Made by a program: the position numbers and the translations under genes. A model generated the notes under the pieces. The model was given only the letters and a program-made list of their open reading frames with translations. It was not told where the DNA came from and searched no databases. A stretch of DNA of 63,754 nucleotides, from NCBI GenBank assembly GCA_945869675.1, contig CAMBPS010000008.1, forward strand, positions 1-63,754. Direction: 5' to 3'. Origin of the DNA: Prosthecobacter debontii. Lineage in GTDB: Bacteria; Verrucomicrobiota; Verrucomicrobiia; Verrucomicrobiales; Verrucomicrobiaceae. The stretch's first letter is position 1, and each line of letters begins with the position of its first letter. Below, in pieces: positions 44,179 through 57,397 of this stretch.

Positions 44179-47100
44179 ATGACAGATCTCATTTCCCAAC
44201 TGCCCATTCTCCTCGCCGCTTTCGAATCCCGCATCCTTAAAGAGGCTGAGCAATTGGTTGCGGATGATGCAGTCCGCGGCCTGGATATTGTCGAAGATGA
44301 AGCTTTAGCAGAGGTGCGTATGGATGACTCCAGCGTGAATACTCGCTGGGCTTTTGAAGAAGGGGAATGGCGTGGCGATACGGACAGTGAGGATACGGTG
44401 CTTCATCAGCTTGCCCTGTGTACGGCCCTTTTGGCCATCCAGCGCCGTGTTGCCCGTGAACCGACGACGATTCATACCGAGATTTTGGAAGAGCCCTTTC
44501 AGGTCGTCGTTGAACGGCGTCTGGCTCGGCAGCTCACGGCCGATGAAGAAGCTTATCTAGGTAAGTTGGATAAACGTTTCCAGCGTGTGCAGCAAAGTGG
44601 ACAGATTTTTGATCAAGATATGGTTCGGTTGCATCCGAAATGGAGCATCCAGACTGTTGAGCCATTGCCACTCTGGCCAGAGGCACCGGTGACGTTACGT
44701 GAGTTTTGGGATTACGTGGCACTGGCTCTCGGCGAGAGGTCGCTGACGATCCCCACTTTCCTAAGAGGTATGGTCGACATGGATGCAGTGCGTGAGCGTC
44801 TGCGTGAGTGGCGCCAGGAGCGCACGGTGCCCATGTGGCGTGAGCGTATCCGCCGAGTGGTCCTCGATGAGTCGGGGCCTCCGATGCACCGCCGAAGTGC
44901 TGATTTTCGTCTGCTGATTACGCCGGCTGAGGCTCGTTTGCAGGTGCATTTTTTCGACGAGGAAAAATTCCGCCCGGTTGGCAATTCAGAACTCAATGAT
45001 CTGGGGGAGGCGCAGGCTCAAGGCGCGCTAATCCTGCCTGCTGAGGCTGAGTTACTCCTTTTATCCAGCCTTTCGCAGATCACTCCGAGTCAGAGCGATG
45101 TCTGCCGCTTTGACTTAGAGTCTCATGGCAGTTGGTTGGGGTCACTTTTTGAGCAGCCAGCCTTGGCTACTCGCCTGGTCACTCTGGATGAGCTGCCTTT
45201 TCGCCGCTCGGAGGATACTCTGATCTGGCAGGGCAGGGAAGATGTTGAGTCCATGCAGCTGCACCTGACTCTGATTACGCCAGACGGCGGGCCTGCTCCG
45301 CTACCTCTACGGATGATGCATGGAGCTCGAACGCTCTATCTTGCCTCCGACACGCTCTTTGTTGGGCCGCGATGGTTTCCCGAAGAAACGCGCATGGAGA
45401 CGTCAGTGACCATTCCGCTGAATGCGCTGGCCACTCAAGACGGTATCGCTTTCTTGGAACGAATCGCCGTGCCGCTGCCGGATCATATTTCCAGTCGTGT
45501 GCGACATGAAGCTCTCAATGTAGAGCTGCGTGCTAACTGCCTACCTCGTGTGGGTAATTCAGGCGCTGAATTCACCATTTTTAAAGCTGAAGCGATAGGC
45601 GCTGACGGTCGCCTGCGGGAAAGGCTGGGTCCGTCGGGCTGGGAGCCTTTGAGGCACCCGGATGACGCGACAAATACCGACATTATTTGCCGCGACCGCA
45701 GTGCCTTGGCGCTCACCGATAAGGCACTGGATGAACTGCGCCCCGTATGGGACATTGAGCAGCAGGGCTACCGCGTGCGCTTGACGAAGAATTTCCCTGA
45801 TCAGTTCAATGCTTGGGCCAATAGTTTGCCAGAGCGTGTGACCATGACCACGGACGCCAGGTTGCAGACGATCTTGGCTGATCCATTGATCGCTCGAGTC
45901 AGAATCGAAGCCTCACAGACTGCTACGATCGACTGGTTTGATCTGAAGATGATCTTCGAAATCGAAGGTGCTGACCTGAAGCCTGCAGACATCCGCAAGC
46001 TCGTCGCAGCTAAAGGCGGTTTCGTTCAGCTGGCCGATGGCACCTGGCGTAGGGTGAAACTGGAGCTTACCGAAGAACAGCAGATTCTTATGGATCAACT
46101 TGGCATTGATCTTGATGAGCATGGTGATGAACTGCACCGCTTGCATTGGCGTCAGCTCACGGGTCAGGCTGGTAAGGAGATCATCAATCCGCGTGCCTGG
46201 CAAAACATCACCCAACGCATGGAAGAGGCACGTTTGGACGAACGTCCAGCTGTGCCTGAAACACTTGGCGTGACTTTGCGTCCCTATCAGGAAGAGGGCT
46301 TCCATTTCCTTGCCTATTTAAGTGTGAACAAATTTGGTGGCATCCTAGCCGATGACATGGGGCTCGGAAAGACGATCCAGAGCATCACCTGGATTCTGTG
46401 GCTGCGCACCCGCTACCGCCAAGCATGGCCTTGCCTTGTTGTCTGCCCGAAGTCGGTCCTGGACGTCTGGGCCACAGAGTTTGCTAAAGCTGCGCCGACT
46501 CTGCGCGTTCAAGTTTTACGCGATAAAGAAGAGCTGGATCTCGCAAGCCTCCAAAAAGACTACGATGTGCTCGTCATGAATTACGCTCAGATGCGTGGTT
46601 GCGCCGAGTTACTAGATGCTATGAAGTGGCTGGCTGTCATCCTGGATGAAGGGCAACACATCAAGAACCCAGACTCCAAAGCCGCCAAGGCAGCCCGCCA
46701 ACTCAAGTCGGAAAATCGGCTGGTCCTTACAGGAACACCTTTGGAAAATCGTTTGTTGGACCTCTGGAGTCTCATGACATTCGCCACTCCGGGCGCTCTG
46801 GGTGACCGTGCTTACTTCACGCGTAATTTTGATCGTCGTAAAGACGGGCAGGCCAGTGACCGTCTCGGGGCGCGCCTGCGTCCGTTCATGCTGCGCCGAA
46901 CCAAGTCTCAGGTGGCCAAAGACCTGCCTTCCCGCAGTGAAGAGGCCATGGTCTGTGAGATGAATGACACCCAAGCCAAGCTTTATCGCGAAGAACTCGC
47001 ACGCGCTCAGCAGATGGTCCTCACTGCTAGCGGCTTTGAGGTGCTAACACGGAAACGTTTTGCCATTCTTCAGGCGCTTACCCGCCTGCGCCAGATCTGC

Positions 47101-47682
47101 TGTCACCCGAATCTCATCGATAAAAACAGTGGTAAAGAGCACGACAGCGCCAAGCTCACGGCCACCTTGGAATTGATCGAAGAACTCCACGCTGGAGGAC
47201 ACAAAGTGCTGCTCTTTTCTCAATTTGTGACCATGCTCGATATCATTCGTGATAAATTAACCGAGATGAGTATCCCCTACTACTGGCTCACGGGTAGCAC
47301 AAATAATCGCTCCGAAGTCGTGGATCAGTTTCAAAACGATGCCGATCCCTGTGTCTTCCTGCTTTCCCTGAAGGCCGGTGGTAGCGGACTGAACCTCACC
47401 GCCGCCAGCTACGTCATCCTTTACGACCCTTGGTGGAACCCAGCTGTGGAAGCGCAAGCCATTGACCGTGCTCATCGTATCGGCCAAACGCAGCCCGTCA
47501 TGGCCTATCGAATGATCACTAAAGACACGATTGAAGAAAAAATCATGCTGCTTCAGCAAAAGAAACAGCTCATGTCTGTGAACATTCTCGGTGAGGGCGG
47601 GTTTGCCAGAACGTTGGAAAAGACAGACTTCGAGTTCCTCTTTGGCCTAGAAGCCGAAGAAAAACTGCGTCAAGACGACTAG
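44179..47682 (+). CDS. SNF2-family DNA translocase/helicase
   Basis: From the ATG at 44179 the protein has 1167 residues (an open frame runs back to 44059 but has poor coding character). About 700 N-terminal residues form a divergent region seen in large bacterial SNF2 proteins. The ATPase then shows LRPYQEEGFHFL, Walker A DDMGLGKTIQ near residue 728, box II DEGQ (DEGQHIKNP, Gln for His), VLTGTPLENR, and the second lobe with LLFSQFVTMLD, GGSGLNLTAASYVI and HRIGQTQPV. It probably remodels protein-DNA complexes; its target is unknown. Neighbouring genes show no restriction or defence partner. Confidence 0.9.
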   Translation: MTDLISQLPILLAAFESRILKEAEQLVADDAVRGLDIVEDEALAEVRMDDSSVNTRWAFEEGEWRGDTDSEDTVLHQLALCTALLAIQRRVAREPTTIHTEILEEPFQVVVERRLARQLTADEEAYLGKLDKRFQRVQQSGQIFDQDMVRLHPKWSIQTVEPLPLWPEAPVTLREFWDYVALALGERSLTIPTFLRGMVDMDAVRERLREWRQERTVPMWRERIRRVVLDESGPPMHRRSADFRLLITPAEARLQVHFFDEEKFRPVGNSELNDLGEAQAQGALILPAEAELLLLSSLSQITPSQSDVCRFDLESHGSWLGSLFEQPALATRLVTLDELPFRRSEDTLIWQGREDVESMQLHLTLITPDGGPAPLPLRMMHGARTLYLASDTLFVGPRWFPEETRMETSVTIPLNALATQDGIAFLERIAVPLPDHISSRVRHEALNVELRANCLPRVGNSGAEFTIFKAEAIGADGRLRERLGPSGWEPLRHPDDATNTDIICRDRSALALTDKALDELRPVWDIEQQGYRVRLTKNFPDQFNAWANSLPERVTMTTDARLQTILADPLIARVRIEASQTATIDWFDLKMIFEIEGADLKPADIRKLVAAKGGFVQLADGTWRRVKLELTEEQQILMDQLGIDLDEHGDELHRLHWRQLTGQAGKEIINPRAWQNITQRMEEARLDERPAVPETLGVTLRPYQEEGFHFLAYLSVNKFGGILADDMGLGKTIQSITWILWLRTRYRQAWPCLVVCPKSVLDVWATEFAKAAPTLRVQVLRDKEELDLASLQKDYDVLVMNYAQMRGCAELLDAMKWLAVILDEGQHIKNPDSKAAKAARQLKSENRLVLTGTPLENRLLDLWSLMTFATPGALGDRAYFTRNFDRRKDGQASDRLGARLRPFMLRRTKSQVAKDLPSRSEEAMVCEMNDTQAKLYREELARAQQMVLTASGFEVLTRKRFAILQALTRLRQICCHPNLIDKNSGKEHDSAKLTATLELIEELHAGGHKVLLFSQFVTMLDIIRDKLTEMSIPYYWLTGSTNNRSEVVDQFQNDADPCVFLLSLKAGGSGLNLTAASYVILYDPWWNPAVEAQAIDRAHRIGQTQPVMAYRMITKDTIEEKIMLLQQKKQLMSVNILGEGGFARTLEKTDFEFLFGLEAEEKLRQDD

Positions 47683-47995
47683 CCTAGAAAGCCCCCGCTT
47701 TATCCCATCACGCTCAGTTTCAATTCACGCATCGAGTAGAGTCGTTCATCCTTCGTTGATCCCCGCTTCATGCGTCGTGCGGTTTTGCGTTTTTATCCTA
47801 GATTCAGGAATGGCTGACTGCCGATTTGCATCCGTCATTGATTTCACAAGGCTTTTCGCCTCTCGGGCAGTGTCACCCAAGACACAGCCGCTTCGAGTCG
47901 AAGAAGCCTTGTGAAACCAAGCCCTGGCGCAACTCAACGATCTTCCATTCCCGGATCTAGGTTTATCCCAATCGTTCTTTGAAACGGGTGCAGTC
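47683..47995. other. Gap between the SNF2 gene and the NlpC/P60-like gene
   Basis: The 313-base gap between convergent genes is filled mostly by repeat copy D (47797-47961). The sequence before the repeat (47683-47796) and the 34 bases after it show nothing I can name. Confidence 0.6.
47797..47961 (-). repeat. Interspersed palindromic repeat, copy D (best preserved)
   Basis: The 165-base unit begins CCTAGATTCAGGAATGG and ends CCATTCCCGGATCTAGG; these ends are inverted repeats matching at 15 of 17 positions. Inside are an exact 11-bp inverted pair TTTCACAAGGC/GCCTTGTGAAA, then TGTC/GACA, then the central CTTCGAGTCGAAG. A TTTATCC string lies on both sides (47792-47798 and 47962-47968) and could be a target duplication or chance, because the left one overlaps the repeat by two bases. 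Confidence 0.88.
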
Positions 47996-48544
47996 TCACA
48001 AGCCCGCAATGGAGCGCTGCTGAAAGCCACTGAAATTCCGAGGCGTCGTTCGCCAGCGAGGCCCTTCATGGAAGACGGTTCCCGACGTATCATAACGAAG
48101 GCCACACACGGTCATAAAAACATGCTCGCCAGGCTTGACATAAAGCGTCATATATCTTCCCGGTCCTGGGTTGCCATATTGCGCGAATTGAACCGACGTC
48201 AGCGGAGTGGTCAGCAAGCCAGAACGGTACAAGATATAAGAAATACTTCCGGAGCAATCATACCCGTCGTCCAATAGCTGTTTGTGTCCCCCGCCTAGCT
48301 TATAAGGAAGGTGCGCCAAGGAATTCGCGTGTGACACAATATGATGAATGTAGATCGGATGGAAGCCTGTAGCATACGCATGCCGTCCATCGAAAAAGAG
48401 TGCGGGCAATGATCTGGAATTCCCAAGGTTAGACGGAGCCTGTGCTCCTGCATTTTGAACTGCCATACTTCCAATACCGGCAAAGCCCAGTAGACGTAGT
48501 AGCCTTCTGCGCGATACATGGTAGCTCCGATTTAATGCATTCAA
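47996..48544 (-). CDS. Tat-exported NlpC/P60-like peptidase
   Basis: A 182-residue protein with a twin-arginine type signal (SRRRLLRLLG near residue 11, then a hydrophobic stretch ending NAGAQA). The mature part carries an NlpC/P60-like active site: YDCSGSISYILY with the nucleophile Cys near residue 94, and EHVFMTV with the likely His near 140. Such enzymes cleave peptidoglycan stem peptides. It is smaller than typical members and the third residue is not obvious. It is transcribed divergently from the HTH gene at 48731, with three GGGTTAAC-type palindromes between them. Confidence 0.75.
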   Translation of the reverse strand: MNALNRSYHVSRRRLLRLLGFAGIGSMAVQNAGAQAPSNLGNSRSLPALFFDGRHAYATGFHPIYIHHIVSHANSLAHLPYKLGGGHKQLLDDGYDCSGSISYILYRSGLLTTPLTSVQFAQYGNPGPGRYMTLYVKPGEHVFMTVCGLRYDTSGTVFHEGPRWRTTPRNFSGFQQRSIAGL

Positions 48545-48591
48545 CTCAGATTAATATTTAGGCTTAACAAATAATTTAAAAGGCTACAAAT

Positions 48592-48666
48592 GGGTTAACT
48601 CAAGGGTTAACCCAAAAAAGACTCTTCGCCGAATTTAGCCTCAAATACAGCCTTTTGGGTTAACTC
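48592..48666. promoter_or_regulatory. Cluster of three GGGTTAACYC palindromes
   Basis: GGGTTAACTC at 48592-48601, GGGTTAACCC at 48604-48613 and GGGTTAACTC at 48657-48666 lie in the divergent promoter region of the NlpC/P60-like gene and the HTH gene. The middle copy is a perfect 10-base palindrome. Related sequences lie upstream of the H-NOX gene and other genes of this region, so an operator is likely; the regulator is unknown, the HTH protein next to it being the first candidate. Confidence 0.65.
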
Positions 48667-48730
48667 AGTGTAATCAATGCGTTTAGCGAAATGATGAGGT
48701 ATATAATTTCTGTTATAATTCATTATTACC

Positions 48731-49030
48731 ATGATTAACTCCAATCAACAAACCTCTAATCATAACTTGATGACCGTTAAGGAGACGTCAGAATTATTGC
48801 GTATACCGATTCCCACGGTGTATTACCACATCAAAAAAGGCACCTTTCCCACGATTAGAATTGGAGGCCGGTGGCGGATTCTACGGGACCGTCTGAATTC
48901 AGAATTTTTAAAAATCGTTCCAGATGATCAGGTTGATATGAAGCAGACAAATGATGAGCAAGAATTCATCAATGCGATGGTGGACAAAGTTATTCAGGCT
49001 TTAAGATTAAAAATCTTGCAAAGAAACTGA
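48731..49030 (+). CDS. Excisionase/HTH_17-type DNA-binding protein
   Basis: A 99-residue protein. Residues about 14-56 form the MerR/excisionase-type helix-turn-helix (LMTVKETSELLRIPI, VYYHIKKGTFPTIRIGGRWR), the fold of short DNA-binding proteins used in phage excision and as transcription regulators. No integrase or other mobile gene lies nearby, which favours a regulator. A second possible start is the ATG at 48770. The cluster of palindromes directly upstream could be its own binding sites. Confidence 0.82.
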   Translation: MINSNQQTSNHNLMTVKETSELLRIPIPTVYYHIKKGTFPTIRIGGRWRILRDRLNSEFLKIVPDDQVDMKQTNDEQEFINAMVDKVIQALRLKILQRN

Positions 49031-49181
49031 TCCCTCGGCGCTCTGGCGAGTCAGACGAGTGGACAAGACAAGGATCCTTCCGGAAACACGCTTTACAGAA
49101 TCTAACTTCCGGATAATAAGTTCATTTGTAATTCACTTCAGCGACTTCAAGCAAAAATTGCGAGCCTATGATCCAGCGTAA

Positions 49182-49190
49182 GGATTAACC
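49182..49190. promoter_or_regulatory. GGATTAACC directly before the response regulator start
   Basis: GGATTAACC abuts the ATG at 49191. It matches the GGRTTAACYC motif at nine positions, but as a single short hit it could be chance or part of the ribosome-binding region (AAGGA). Confidence 0.35.
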
Positions 49191-49880
49191 ATGAATTTAC
49201 CGCTAAATTCAGCCCCCAAGTCCTTCCATAAATCTCCGCTGCGCATCGCTCTAATCGAAGACGACCTTGTTTATCGTGCTTATATGGTGGGCTTGCTCAA
49301 AAGGTCCCCCGACGTGGAAGTCGTTCACGCTTGGGATAGCGCCGAAGCCATGCTGGCCGATACTCGGTTTCTTCTGGTTGAACTGCTCTTTGTGGACTTG
49401 GAACTTCCCAGCATGAGTGGCTTGGAGCTGATTTCCCGCTTGAGCAAGCTCCCAGATCCTCCGAGTTGCGTAGTCCTCACTAACTCTCTTAAATTTGAGG
49501 ACCTCATGGCAGCCATACGCTGTGGTGCTTCAGGCTACCTGGTCAAGACTTCGGATGCGCAAACTTTTCTGGAGAACTTGCGGCAGGTGATCATGGATGG
49601 CGTTAGTCTAAGTCCGCTGATTACTCGCGTATTGATTGACGAATTTCGCTGTTTGCCAGCGCCGTCAGCTGTTCGGCATCTGCAGATGGAAACACTCACC
49701 ATCCGCGAGCGTCAGGTTCTCGAAAGTATGGCTAGAAATACCAGCGCGAAGGATATGGGTGAGGCTCTGGGGCTCAGCCATGAGACCGTGCGCGTTCACA
49801 TGAAAAAAATCTATCAAAAGCTGCGCGTGAAGTCGAAGTCTGAAGCGCTGGCGATTCTGGCGCAGCAGATCCTGAGATGA
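49191..49880 (+). CDS. NarL/FixJ-type response regulator 1
   Basis: A 229-residue regulator with an N-terminal receiver (acidic pocket EDD near 23-25, phospho-accepting Asp69 in FVDLELP, Lys near 118 in VKTSD) and a C-terminal LuxR-type HTH (ETLTIRERQVLESMA, then LGLSHETVRVHMKKIYQKLRVKSKSEA). It is convergent with the hybrid kinase at 49882, the stop codons lying one base apart. The kinase ends in an Hpt domain, so this regulator and its paralog at 57851 are the natural phosphate acceptors. Confidence 0.93.
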   Translation: MNLPLNSAPKSFHKSPLRIALIEDDLVYRAYMVGLLKRSPDVEVVHAWDSAEAMLADTRFLLVELLFVDLELPSMSGLELISRLSKLPDPPSCVVLTNSLKFEDLMAAIRCGASGYLVKTSDAQTFLENLRQVIMDGVSLSPLITRVLIDEFRCLPAPSAVRHLQMETLTIRERQVLESMARNTSAKDMGEALGLSHETVRVHMKKIYQKLRVKSKSEALAILAQQILR

Positions 49881-49881
49881 T

Positions 49882-54848
<4,967 letters not shown>

Positions 54849-54864
<16 letters not shown>

Positions 54865-55400
54865 GCGACGTGGAATATATCATGATCGGCCCCTTGGTCC
54901 AACTGTTCCTCATGGGTAATGGTAACTTGGACCTTAAACATTTCCCCAAGCCCCTCCAGCAGTCCAACCACGAAGGCCGAAAGTCCGCGGCGATGGCTGC
55001 GGTAGTGCAGTCGCAGTTCATTTGGTCCCATATCGGAACACTCAAACGTTGGCGGCTGCAGCGCTGGAAACATCATCACGACTCTCGTGTGAAAGTTTGG
55101 CAGGTTATTCAGGAATTCCCCGAGTGTCCGTCCGCCGTATTTCATCAGATGACCATAGTTGTTGAGTGCTGTGTCGAGCACCCACCAGCGGCCGAATTGT
55201 ATGAGAATCTCACCCGCTGGCTGATTGAGCACCTCAGACGCGGCGCCTACCAGTTTGTAAGTCATCTCATCCGGGTAAGCCTCATTGGAGATGAAAATTT
55301 CATCCTCGACACCTGCCTTTAATTTTACCTGCTGCCACGTCTCCTCCCCATGCGTCGCCACAATGAGATCCATAATTGCGCTGTTGACCATTCCGTACAT
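54849..55400 (-). CDS. H-NOX heme-based NO sensor
   Basis: From the ATG at 55400 (start MYGMVNSAIMDLIV, the canonical H-NOX start) the protein has 183 residues, the normal domain length. The proximal heme ligand is His104 (NLPNFHTRV) and the propionate-binding YxSxR motif is Y133-S135-R137 (HYRSHRRGL). Aligned without gaps to guanylate cyclase beta (YYSEREGLQDIV), the distal position that is Tyr140 in O2-binding H-NOX is non-polar (Phe143), so an NO-selective heme is predicted. An extension to 55472 has no H-NOX counterpart. The stop overlaps the kinase start, implying co-translation of sensor and kinase. Confidence 0.95.
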
Positions 55401-55437
55401 AATTAAATAGGGGGTTGTTGTTAAAAAAAGTAAGAGA

Positions 55438-55447
55438 GGGTTAACCC
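55438..55447. promoter_or_regulatory. GGGTTAACCC palindrome in the H-NOX/DUF3050 divergent promoter
   Basis: A perfect 10-base palindrome 38 bases upstream of the H-NOX ATG and about 95 bases before the DUF3050 start, placed to act on both divergent genes. It is identical to the middle site at 48604-48613. Confidence 0.65.
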
Positions 55448-55541
55448 AACTTAAAACTCGGCTCCTTGTCAAGAGACCTCTTTCTTTGAGGTAGGGTGCT
55501 CAGGAGAATCTTGGCCATCTCAAATGGATTTTAAAACGTAG

Positions 55542-56366
55542 ATGGCTTGGATGTTAGAATTATTGAGTAACGTATTAAAAACAACGAAGGTAAGTGATTT
55601 TCAAAAAAGCTTGTCCGCGGCCATTGCTGACGATCGCCGGGCGCTGCTCGAACATCGGCTGTATGGTCAGCTGCGAACGTTGGAGAACCTGAATGCTTTC
55701 ATGGAGCAGCATGTGTTTGCGGTTTGGGATTTCATGTCTCTGCTCAAGGCGCTGCAGATGCATCTCACTTGTGTTAGCCTGCCATGGCGGCCAGTTGGGA
55801 ATGCCCAAGTCCGTCGGCTGGTCAATGAGATCGTGCTTGCTGAAGAGAGTGATGCATTGCCCACGGGAGCTGCTGCGAGTCATTTCGAACTTTATTTGCA
55901 TGCCATGCAGGAGACAGGTGCCAAAACTGACCCAATCAAGCAGTTCATTCAGTCGCTGGAATCTGGGAAGACTGTAGCGGAGGCGCTCGAACAAGGCAGG
56001 GTATCGGCTACCGTGGCGGTGTTTATTCGACAAACTTTTGAGCTCATTGAGCGGGGGCGTCCGCATGAAATTGCCGCATCATTCACCTATGGGCGCGAGG
56101 ATTTGATTCCAGACATGTTCACCCAGCTCGTGCAAGGGCTGGAGCGGCAATTCCCGGACAAGGTGGCCACCCTGCGTTACTACTTGGACCGCCACATTGC
56201 CTTGGACGGCGACGAGCACGGGGAAATGGGCCGTCAGATGGTGGCACTGCTGTGTGATGGGGACGCCCGCCGAGAGCAGGAGGCCACGCAGGCGGCGTTA
56301 GATGCGCTGCGATCCCGCATCAGGCTCTGGGACGGCATTGCGCAGGCCATGGAACTGCCGGCCTAG
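55542..56366 (+). CDS. DUF3050 protein (heme-oxygenase-like fold)
   Basis: A 274-residue helical protein recognised as DUF3050 by FMEQHVFAVWDFMSLLKALQ near residue 53, NEIVLAEESD near 95, SHFELYLHAM near 113 and YYLDRHIALDGDEHGEMG near 213. The fold is of the heme-oxygenase type, which includes diiron oxygenases and oxidases. Repeated acidic and His residues on successive helices (E55, H57, E96, H114, H219, D224, H226) make a metal site plausible, but I cannot align them to a proven member here. It is divergent from H-NOX with a shared promoter, and convergent (four-base overlap) with the HExxH gene. The reaction is unknown. Confidence 0.85.
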   Translation: MAWMLELLSNVLKTTKVSDFQKSLSAAIADDRRALLEHRLYGQLRTLENLNAFMEQHVFAVWDFMSLLKALQMHLTCVSLPWRPVGNAQVRRLVNEIVLAEESDALPTGAAASHFELYLHAMQETGAKTDPIKQFIQSLESGKTVAEALEQGRVSATVAVFIRQTFELIERGRPHEIAASFTYGREDLIPDMFTQLVQGLERQFPDKVATLRYYLDRHIALDGDEHGEMGRQMVALLCDGDARREQEATQAALDALRSRIRLWDGIAQAMELPA

Positions 56367-57397
56367 TCGCCCGCCTGAGACATTAAAGAATCAAGCAGCT
56401 TTTGACCGCCGTTGGTGGGTTTCATAAACTCTTTCAAGACCGCTAGGCCAGCTGCATACTGAGTCTTAAACTCCTGCAAAGCCTCGCCAAGATGGAGCTC
56501 AGGAAATTGAACATGCAGACGCTCATGCACCCGCTTGTTGCGGGACAGCACAAAGGTGGCGTGAAGCACCTGAAACATGGGCCGCGGATCGGGCCGGATG
56601 GGCGAGCGATTGATTTCATTCGGGTTCTTCAACAGGGGGTCAAAAGCCATCATGGCGTTCAGATGCAAATGTGAGCACTCATGCACCAGATGCTCCAGGA
56701 ACCAGGCCAGGGCTTTTTCGTGACCAGGAGCATTTAACCAGATGGCTCCAAAGGCTTTGGGGGTGCTCAGTCCTTCAATGCCGCGTCCATTAAACAGCTT
56801 GACCATGCCGACATGGGTTTGGATTTCGCTGTGCATGTCTGGATCCACTTGTTGAATGAGATCCAGCGCCTGCTTCAAAGCGGCCCGATAAGGGCTTAAA
56901 TCCTCTTCCAGCAGCGGAAACACCTCCAAGCCGGCGACACCCGCCACCTGAGTGCCTCTGATTTCTCGAAGCAACGGCCCCTCCCAGTCCTGCGTCGCCA
57001 CAGATTCCAAAAGACACTCGTCAAGATACCACTGTTCTGGCTTATCACTGATCCATGCCTGCAGGGAGTCATAGGCGCCATAACCGTCCTCATTCGACAT
57101 GGCATCCATCAGCGCCGCAAGGCGGGCAACCATCCGCGGTGACAGTCTGCGGTGAAGATCCAGTTGATCCACACGCTTCAAGATTCCGTCAATGCTTTGA
57201 TTCATCCCCTCTGCGGCAGCCTCGAGCGCCATTTTCGACTGCTTTTGCCAGAATTGCCTCCAGGTCTTGGCCAGGGCAGCGGCGGTTTGGGCTGAAGGTT
57301 CACAGGTAAACCAGTGATCAACCTTTTCTGAGGCAGATAAGGGCTGACCCGATGAGGCAATCATCGGAACGGAGGAGTAATTTGAAACCATGCTCAT
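56363..57397 (-). CDS. HExxH-motif putative peptide-modification protein
   Basis: A 344-residue protein. The HExxH motif is H239-E240-C241-S242-H243 (LVHECSHLHLNA), followed by the FDPLL element, then SPIRPDPRP (265-273) and His279 in VLHATFVLS. This order, HExxH then R-x-D-P-R-P then H, is the pattern of the family named in databases as HEXXH motif-containing putative peptide modification protein (often beside radical SAM enzymes in RiPP clusters). The N-terminal 230 residues are helical and not recognised. No radical SAM gene lies in the window. The motif and family resemblance are seen; a peptide substrate is inference. Confidence 0.75.
   Translation of the reverse strand: MSMVSNYSSVPMIASSGQPLSASEKVDHWFTCEPSAQTAAALAKTWRQFWQKQSKMALEAAAEGMNQSIDGILKRVDQLDLHRRLSPRMVARLAALMDAMSNEDGYGAYDSLQAWISDKPEQWYLDECLLESVATQDWEGPLLREIRGTQVAGVAGLEVFPLLEEDLSPYRAALKQALDLIQQVDPDMHSEIQTHVGMVKLFNGRGIEGLSTPKAFGAIWLNAPGHEKALAWFLEHLVHECSHLHLNAMMAFDPLLKNPNEINRSPIRPDPRPMFQVLHATFVLSRNKRVHERLHVQFPELHLGEALQEFKTQYAAGLAVLKEFMKPTNGGQKLLDSLMSQAGD

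Noticed and set aside
44059-47682. Defence island (DISARM, Dnd or BREX) around the SNF2 gene
   Set aside because: No methyltransferase, nuclease, phospholipase or other defence component is adjacent; neighbours are a LysR regulator and a peptidase-like gene.
47797-47961. Integron attC site
   Set aside because: The nested palindromes suggested it, but the conserved GTTRRRY/RYYYAAC ends of attC are not present and no integrase or cassette genes are near.
48731-49030. Remnant of a prophage or integrative element, suggested by the excisionase-like HTH protein
   Set aside because: No integrase, phage gene, tRNA-linked attachment site or direct repeat was found around it; a chromosomal regulator is simpler.
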